Source: Desulfobulbaceae bacterium
GTDB taxonomy: Bacteria; Desulfobacterota; Desulfobulbia; Desulfobulbales; Desulfocapsaceae
Assembly: GCA_024643445.1 (NCBI GenBank)
Contig: JAHEMX010000103.1
Location: 1-9,368, forward strand
DNA: 9,368 nt
Direction: 5' to 3'
Shown here: positions 7,026 through 9,368 of the stretch, in pieces
Layout of the letters: every line of letters starts with the position of its first letter
Position numbering within the stretch: position 1 is the stretch's first letter
The notes under the pieces: model-generated
What the model was told of the DNA's origin: nothing
Databases searched by the model: none
The model's input: the letters and a program-made list of their open reading frames with translations, nothing else
Position numbers and translations under genes: made by a program

Positions 7026-7273
7026 CAGTAGCAGGATTGTTTTGCTATTTTCGGGACGCCGTTTGGTTATCCATGCAGGCAACTGATATCTTTACCTGAG
7101 GAATTTTTGCCGGTAAACTGATCGGGATGTTGAAAGCGATAGGGTCTTCATGGTACCTGTTGGTTGACTCAAGGGGAAGGAACGTCACTCCGGGTTGTCT
7201 CGGCCGTCAGTGATTCTCTGCCGTGCAGACAGATTAACAGGCTTCGGGCCTTTCGTATTAAAGGGGGATAGAC

Positions 7274-7735
7274 ATGACGGGAGTTAACGTTCTGGAGACA
7301 AATCACACGGGGATCACGGTTCAGGACCTCGACTATACTGTCAGGTTTTTCACCGAGGTTCTCGGCTATGACCTGATAGCTGAGCGCGCGCCGCGTGGTT
7401 TGGCGAACCAGCAGAAGGTTACCGGAGTTGCGGGTTGCCATGTCGAAATAGCCTACGTAAAGGGCGGCGGACATGCCATCGAACTGCTGCAATACAATGG
7501 TCCCGATGACCGGAAGATTTACCAGCCTCGTCCCGTCGATGTCGGCCACTGGCACCTGTCCATCAATGTTGAGGATATCGAGATCGCCACCAGTGAATCA
7601 CTAGCGTTCGGCTGCACCAGGGTCGGCGACCAGATCACCGTCGACGCCGGTCCAAACAAGGGAAACAAGATCCAGTATATAGCCCTCAAAGATGGCATGA
7701 TCGTCGAATTTACCTGGATTGCCAACCGGGCTTAG
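7274..7735 (+). CDS. VOC superfamily metalloenzyme (glyoxalase/epimerase-like)
   Basis: This is a 153-residue cytosolic protein with two beta-alpha-beta-beta-beta modules. Metal ligands can be placed at H11 (TNHTGITV), E70 (HAIELLQY), H94 (GHWHLSI; H92 is nearby) and E145 (IVEFTW). This His-Glu-His-Glu set fits glyoxalase I and methylmalonyl-CoA-epimerase-like enzymes. YTVRFFTEVLGYDL (21-34) is the usual helix after the first strand. The long first module with FFTEVLGY and the GHWHLSINVED signature is common in unassigned VOC or lactoylglutathione-lyase-like proteins. The ATG at 7274 follows AAGGGGG (7261-7267). It is flanked by 248 bases upstream and faces the MAPEG gene convergently. The reaction (isomerisation, epimerisation or ring-cleaving dioxygenation) cannot be decided. 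Confidence 0.85.
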   Translation: MTGVNVLETNHTGITVQDLDYTVRFFTEVLGYDLIAERAPRGLANQQKVTGVAGCHVEIAYVKGGGHAIELLQYNGPDDRKIYQPRPVDVGHWHLSINVEDIEIATSESLAFGCTRVGDQITVDAGPNKGNKIQYIALKDGMIVEFTWIANRA

Positions 7736-7795
7736 TGACATCAGCCGCAGAAAGCAGCATGGCAGTTTTTTGCGGTGTCTCTGCGCCCGAAGGAG

Positions 7796-8203
7796 TTATA
7801 GCTTCTGGTAGAGTAAATTCAGCCACAGACCCATTGTGCTGAAAAATGCGAACCAAAAAGACAGCATTCGATGGATCAGGTGATTGTGAGTTAGATGTAT
7901 ATATGCCTGAATATATCTCATAAAAACAAAAAACCATGCCAGTACCAGCCCGGTCACACTTTCTATATCAAGACCCAGATAAAGTAAACTAGCCACATAG
8001 AACAGCAGGGGGACTTCAAACATATTATTAAAGCAACGAGTCGTCTTGGTTATTATTTCAGGCACCTCCTGACCTTCCATAAGCTTGAAGTATTTGGGGC
8101 TTACGGCACCGCTCTTTACACTTGCAATTCTCTGTTTCATGGTGATCAGGCCAACAACAAAAGTTAATAGCACCATGAAAAACATTGGATAGTGCATTTT
8201 CAA
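7796..8203 (-). CDS. MAPEG family membrane protein
   Basis: This 135-residue integral membrane protein has four hydrophobic helices (about 5-24, 62-80, 82-100 and 112-132). The MAPEG signature R-x3-N-x2-E appears as R56, N60 and E63 in TTRCFNNMFEVPLLFY. MAPEG proteins include microsomal glutathione transferases and related trimeric enzymes. Bacterial members like this one are mostly uncharacterised and may act in glutathione-dependent detoxification or have no glutathione activity. The longest frame starts at a TTG (8201-8203). An ATG two codons in (8195-8197) is the likelier alternative start and changes little. No strong ribosome site precedes either. The gene converges on the VOC gene, with 60 bases between the stops. 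Confidence 0.85.
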   Translation of the reverse strand: MKMHYPMFFMVLLTFVVGLITMKQRIASVKSGAVSPKYFKLMEGQEVPEIITKTTRCFNNMFEVPLLFYVASLLYLGLDIESVTGLVLAWFFVFMRYIQAYIHLTHNHLIHRMLSFWFAFFSTMGLWLNLLYQKL

Positions 8204-8309
8204 TCTCAGTTCATTGGATTTTGACGCTTTGTATCTTTCAAGCGGAACTTACCTGCCGTTAACAGCAGCGGAGTCCTGGGCGAATGGAGCGAGTTTGGAT
8301 GGAGGCACT

Positions 8310-8373
8310 GCCCGGCAAAAGATTGCAGACAGATCAGCAACCAGTTGACTGCCGATCTGTCTTGTTGTTAGGC
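8310..8373. repeat. Inverted repeat with a possible attC-type core box
   Basis: AGACAGATC (8327-8335) and GATCTGTCT (8354-8362) are perfect 9-base arms around an 18-base loop. Four bases further right lies GTTAGGC (8367-8373), a match to the attC core GTTRRRY. Read on the minus strand this is GCCTAAC, 13 bases after the tautomerase stop, where a cassette's R'' box would be. The opposite box is degenerate (GCCCGGC on plus, 8310-8316). The size of 64 bases is within the attC range. The alternative is a simple 3' hairpin of the tautomerase gene. Confidence 0.35.
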
Positions 8374-8386
8374 GAGGTTCCTCGAT

Positions 8387-8608
8387 TCAGGTTTTCCCTG
8401 CCGCAAGAGCTTTAACAGCATCGGTCGTGAGTGCATTCCCGCCGATCCCCCAATTACCGCTTTTCACTTCATCAATTACGACCCAGGTGACTTTGCGCAT
8501 GTTTTCTCCTTCGATGGAAACCATTGCATCGGTTAATCTTTGAACCATTTCTTTCTTCTGGGCCTCTGAAAAGACACCTTCGATTACCTTCACATTGACT
8601 AATGGCAT
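8387..8608 (-). CDS. 4-oxalocrotonate tautomerase-like protein
   Basis: This is a 73-residue tautomerase-superfamily protein. After removal of the initiator Met, proline 2 becomes the N-terminal catalytic base, and PLVNVKVIEG is the usual first strand. NWGIGG (52-57) matches the hydrophobic turn near the active site, with Trp where classical 4-OT has Phe50. By eye, the two catalytic arginines of Pseudomonas 4-OT (Arg11, Arg39) align with Val and Trp, so the substrate is probably not oxalocrotonate. R38 in ENMRKVTW may take over a charge role. The protein is about ten residues longer than the classical 62-residue enzyme. The ATG is preceded by AGGAG (plus-strand 8616-8620) with 7-base spacing. 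It probably forms a hexamer in the cytoplasm. No neighbouring aromatic-catabolism genes are present. Confidence 0.88.
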   Translation of the reverse strand: MPLVNVKVIEGVFSEAQKKEMVQRLTDAMVSIEGENMRKVTWVVIDEVKSGNWGIGGNALTTDAVKALAAGKT

Positions 8609-8615
8609 GAGATTT

Positions 8616-8620
8616 CTCCT
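8616..8620 (-). promoter_or_regulatory. Shine-Dalgarno of the tautomerase gene
   Basis: AGGAG on the minus strand, 7 bases before the ATG. It fixes the start so that proline becomes residue 1 after Met removal. Confidence 0.8.
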
Positions 8621-8735
8621 GTCATATATCTGACCATTTTCGTGCGAGGTGACGATGCTGAGGTCGGGGGAAAAAGCAAATCAGGGACTTATGCTCTTAT
8701 CCAAGGCTGGAGAGTGGGTGATGGCTTGTGTGCTA

Positions 8736-8798
8736 TATTGTATGGTTTCAACCCGATACCATTCAATACGTGGAGGTGAAACGGACAACCATACAATA
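8736..8798. repeat. 63-base element with perfect 12-base terminal inverted repeats
   Basis: TATTGTATGGTT (8736-8747) and AACCATACAATA (8787-8798) are perfect reverse complements. Inside, GTTTCA (8745-8750) pairs with TGAAAC (8777-8782). CCATTCAATA in the centre differs in one base from the CCATACAATA of the right arm. The element lies in the non-coding gap between the unknown gene at 8860-9090 and the tautomerase promoter. It could be an operator, a small mobile-element remnant or a structured RNA. Confidence 0.55.
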
Positions 8799-8859
8799 AT
8801 CCCAAATCAGACTTCCTTGACATTGCCGTAGGTGGAACAGGTAAAACCTCGCACATGTA

Positions 8860-9090
8860 CTACATTGTGTCACTTACACCATAATGGTCTTTGTTGAACA
8901 AATCAACTTCCGATGTTTGCGACACTTTCAACTCAATCAGTAGTTCAGCAGGGGTAAGTGTCCTCTGGGACTTTCGAGTCTGAAACAATTGGGGCAAAGG
9001 CACCCTGTTCCCGAGTAATTCCGAGAATACCAGAAGGGCTTTTATCTTTTCCGCAGCGGTCGCGTTTCTGAAGGTAAGCATTTCATCCAT
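8860..9090 (-). CDS. Small hypothetical protein
   Basis: This 76-residue frame runs to a TAG stop. The predicted protein is soluble, with a helical N-terminal half (about 11-28, AAEKIKALLVFSELLG) and a second likely helix (TPAELLIELKVS, 46-57). There is no signal peptide, no cysteine and no motif I recognise. The composition looks natural rather than random, which supports coding. Against this, there is no clear ribosome site before the ATG, and the gene could be shorter or a remnant. It reads in the same direction as the tautomerase gene but is separated from it by about 250 bases containing the 63-base inverted-repeat element, so an operon is unlikely. Function is unknown. Confidence 0.45.
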   Translation of the reverse strand: MDEMLTFRNATAAEKIKALLVFSELLGNRVPLPQLFQTRKSQRTLTPAELLIELKVSQTSEVDLFNKDHYGVSDTM

Positions 9091-9141
9091 TTTTAAAACC
9101 CAGTGTTGCCAATGATTCGGGCTGGGGAAGAATCAATACGC

Positions 9142-9168
9142 TTGATTTATTCAAGAGAATCATATAAT
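9142..9168 (+). promoter_or_regulatory. Possible sigma-70 promoter for the EamA gene
   Basis: A perfect -10 hexamer TATAAT (9163-9168) lies 15 bases after TTGATT (9142-9147), 99 bases before the permease ATG. The spacing is shorter than the ideal 17. The -35 lies inside a small hairpin, CTTGA/TCAAG (9141-9155). Confidence 0.35.
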
Positions 9169-9267
9169 TTGCCGCATCCCGTGAGCTCGTTAACAGGGCC
9201 GGAATCAAAATCCTGATTTCCGCCACCCCATCGGCTTTCTAACTTTATCCACCCCTCTATTAATACT

Positions 9268-9368
9268 ATGTCGCACGCACGAGCTGTCTCTCTGATGGTT
9301 CTCGCAACCCTGCTCTGGAGCATGGCAGGCGTGGTAACCCGACATCTGGATTCCGCCCACAGCTTCGA
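9268..9368 (+). CDS. N-terminus of an EamA/DMT-family permease (cut by window end)
   Basis: The first 33 codons are visible and the gene runs off the right edge. After a short polar start (MSHARA) comes a hydrophobic helix, VSLMVLATLLWSMAGVVTRHL. Its small-residue pattern with LLWSMAGVVTR is typical of the first transmembrane segment of EamA proteins, the ten-helix drug/metabolite transporters. Full-length members are about 290-310 residues. No good Shine-Dalgarno stands before the ATG, and there is no alternative in-frame start upstream within the preceding 27 bases. The exported or imported substrate cannot be guessed. Confidence 0.7.
   Translation, partial: MSHARAVSLMVLATLLWSMAGVVTRHLDSAHSF

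Noticed and set aside
7745..7775. CCGCA/TGCGG hairpin with a T-run between the convergent VOC and MAPEG genes as a terminator
   Set aside because: The arms are only 5 bases with a 21-base loop, and the T-run lies inside the loop; too weak to call.
8649..8831. Plus-strand frame of 60 codons between the tautomerase and unknown genes
   Set aside because: No ribosome site, unnatural composition, and it runs through the palindromic element; better explained as non-coding.
1..9368. CRISPR array, tRNA, rRNA or insertion sequence
   Set aside because: No regularly spaced direct repeats, no cloverleaf or ribosomal sequence, and no transposase frame were seen on either strand.

Overview
The window is a piece of bacterial chromosome or large accessory region, most likely from a Gram-negative bacterium and probably a pseudomonadote. 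This is inferred from a lipoprotein signal with a lipobox, Shine-Dalgarno starts, and MAPEG, SemiSWEET and epoxide-hydrolase-type genes. No rRNA, tRNA, CRISPR array or recognisable transposase is visible. By eye, base composition is mosaic. The decarboxylase/radical SAM pair, the lipoprotein, the SHOCT gene and the MAPEG gene look A+T-richer than the MFS, epoxide hydrolase, SemiSWEET and VOC genes. This suggests genes gathered from different sources.

Left part (1-4022): the 3' end of an unrecognised gene is followed by a compact hairpin that resembles an integron attC site. Then comes a tight plus-strand set: a group II PLP-dependent decarboxylase (277-1719), a radical SAM enzyme (about 1753-2649) and a 12-TM MFS transporter (2708-3928). 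A decarboxylase, a radical SAM enzyme and an exporter-like carrier in a row would suit a small biosynthesis-and-export pathway whose product is unknown. This is the most interesting candidate system here.

Middle (4023-5879): two alpha/beta-hydrolases of different families lie 42 bases apart. One is a cytoplasmic epoxide-hydrolase-like enzyme with an Asp nucleophile. The other is a lipid-anchored serine esterase-like protein.

Right part (5880-9368): small, separately spaced genes lie on both strands: a SemiSWEET (+), a one-TM SHOCT protein (+), a VOC metalloenzyme (+), a MAPEG protein (-), a 4-oxalocrotonate tautomerase-like protein (-), a small unknown protein (-) and the first 33 codons of an EamA/DMT permease (+). 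The spacers hold several perfect inverted repeats (5941-5991, 6060-6102, 6543-6575, 8327-8362, 8736-8798) that the genes do not explain. Small unrelated genes, each with its own structured flank, are reminiscent of cassette-type DNA. The attC evidence is only partial, because each candidate site has one good core box and one degenerate one.

Several products (epoxide hydrolase, VOC, MAPEG, tautomerase) belong to families often involved in handling reactive small molecules, but nothing shows that they act together.
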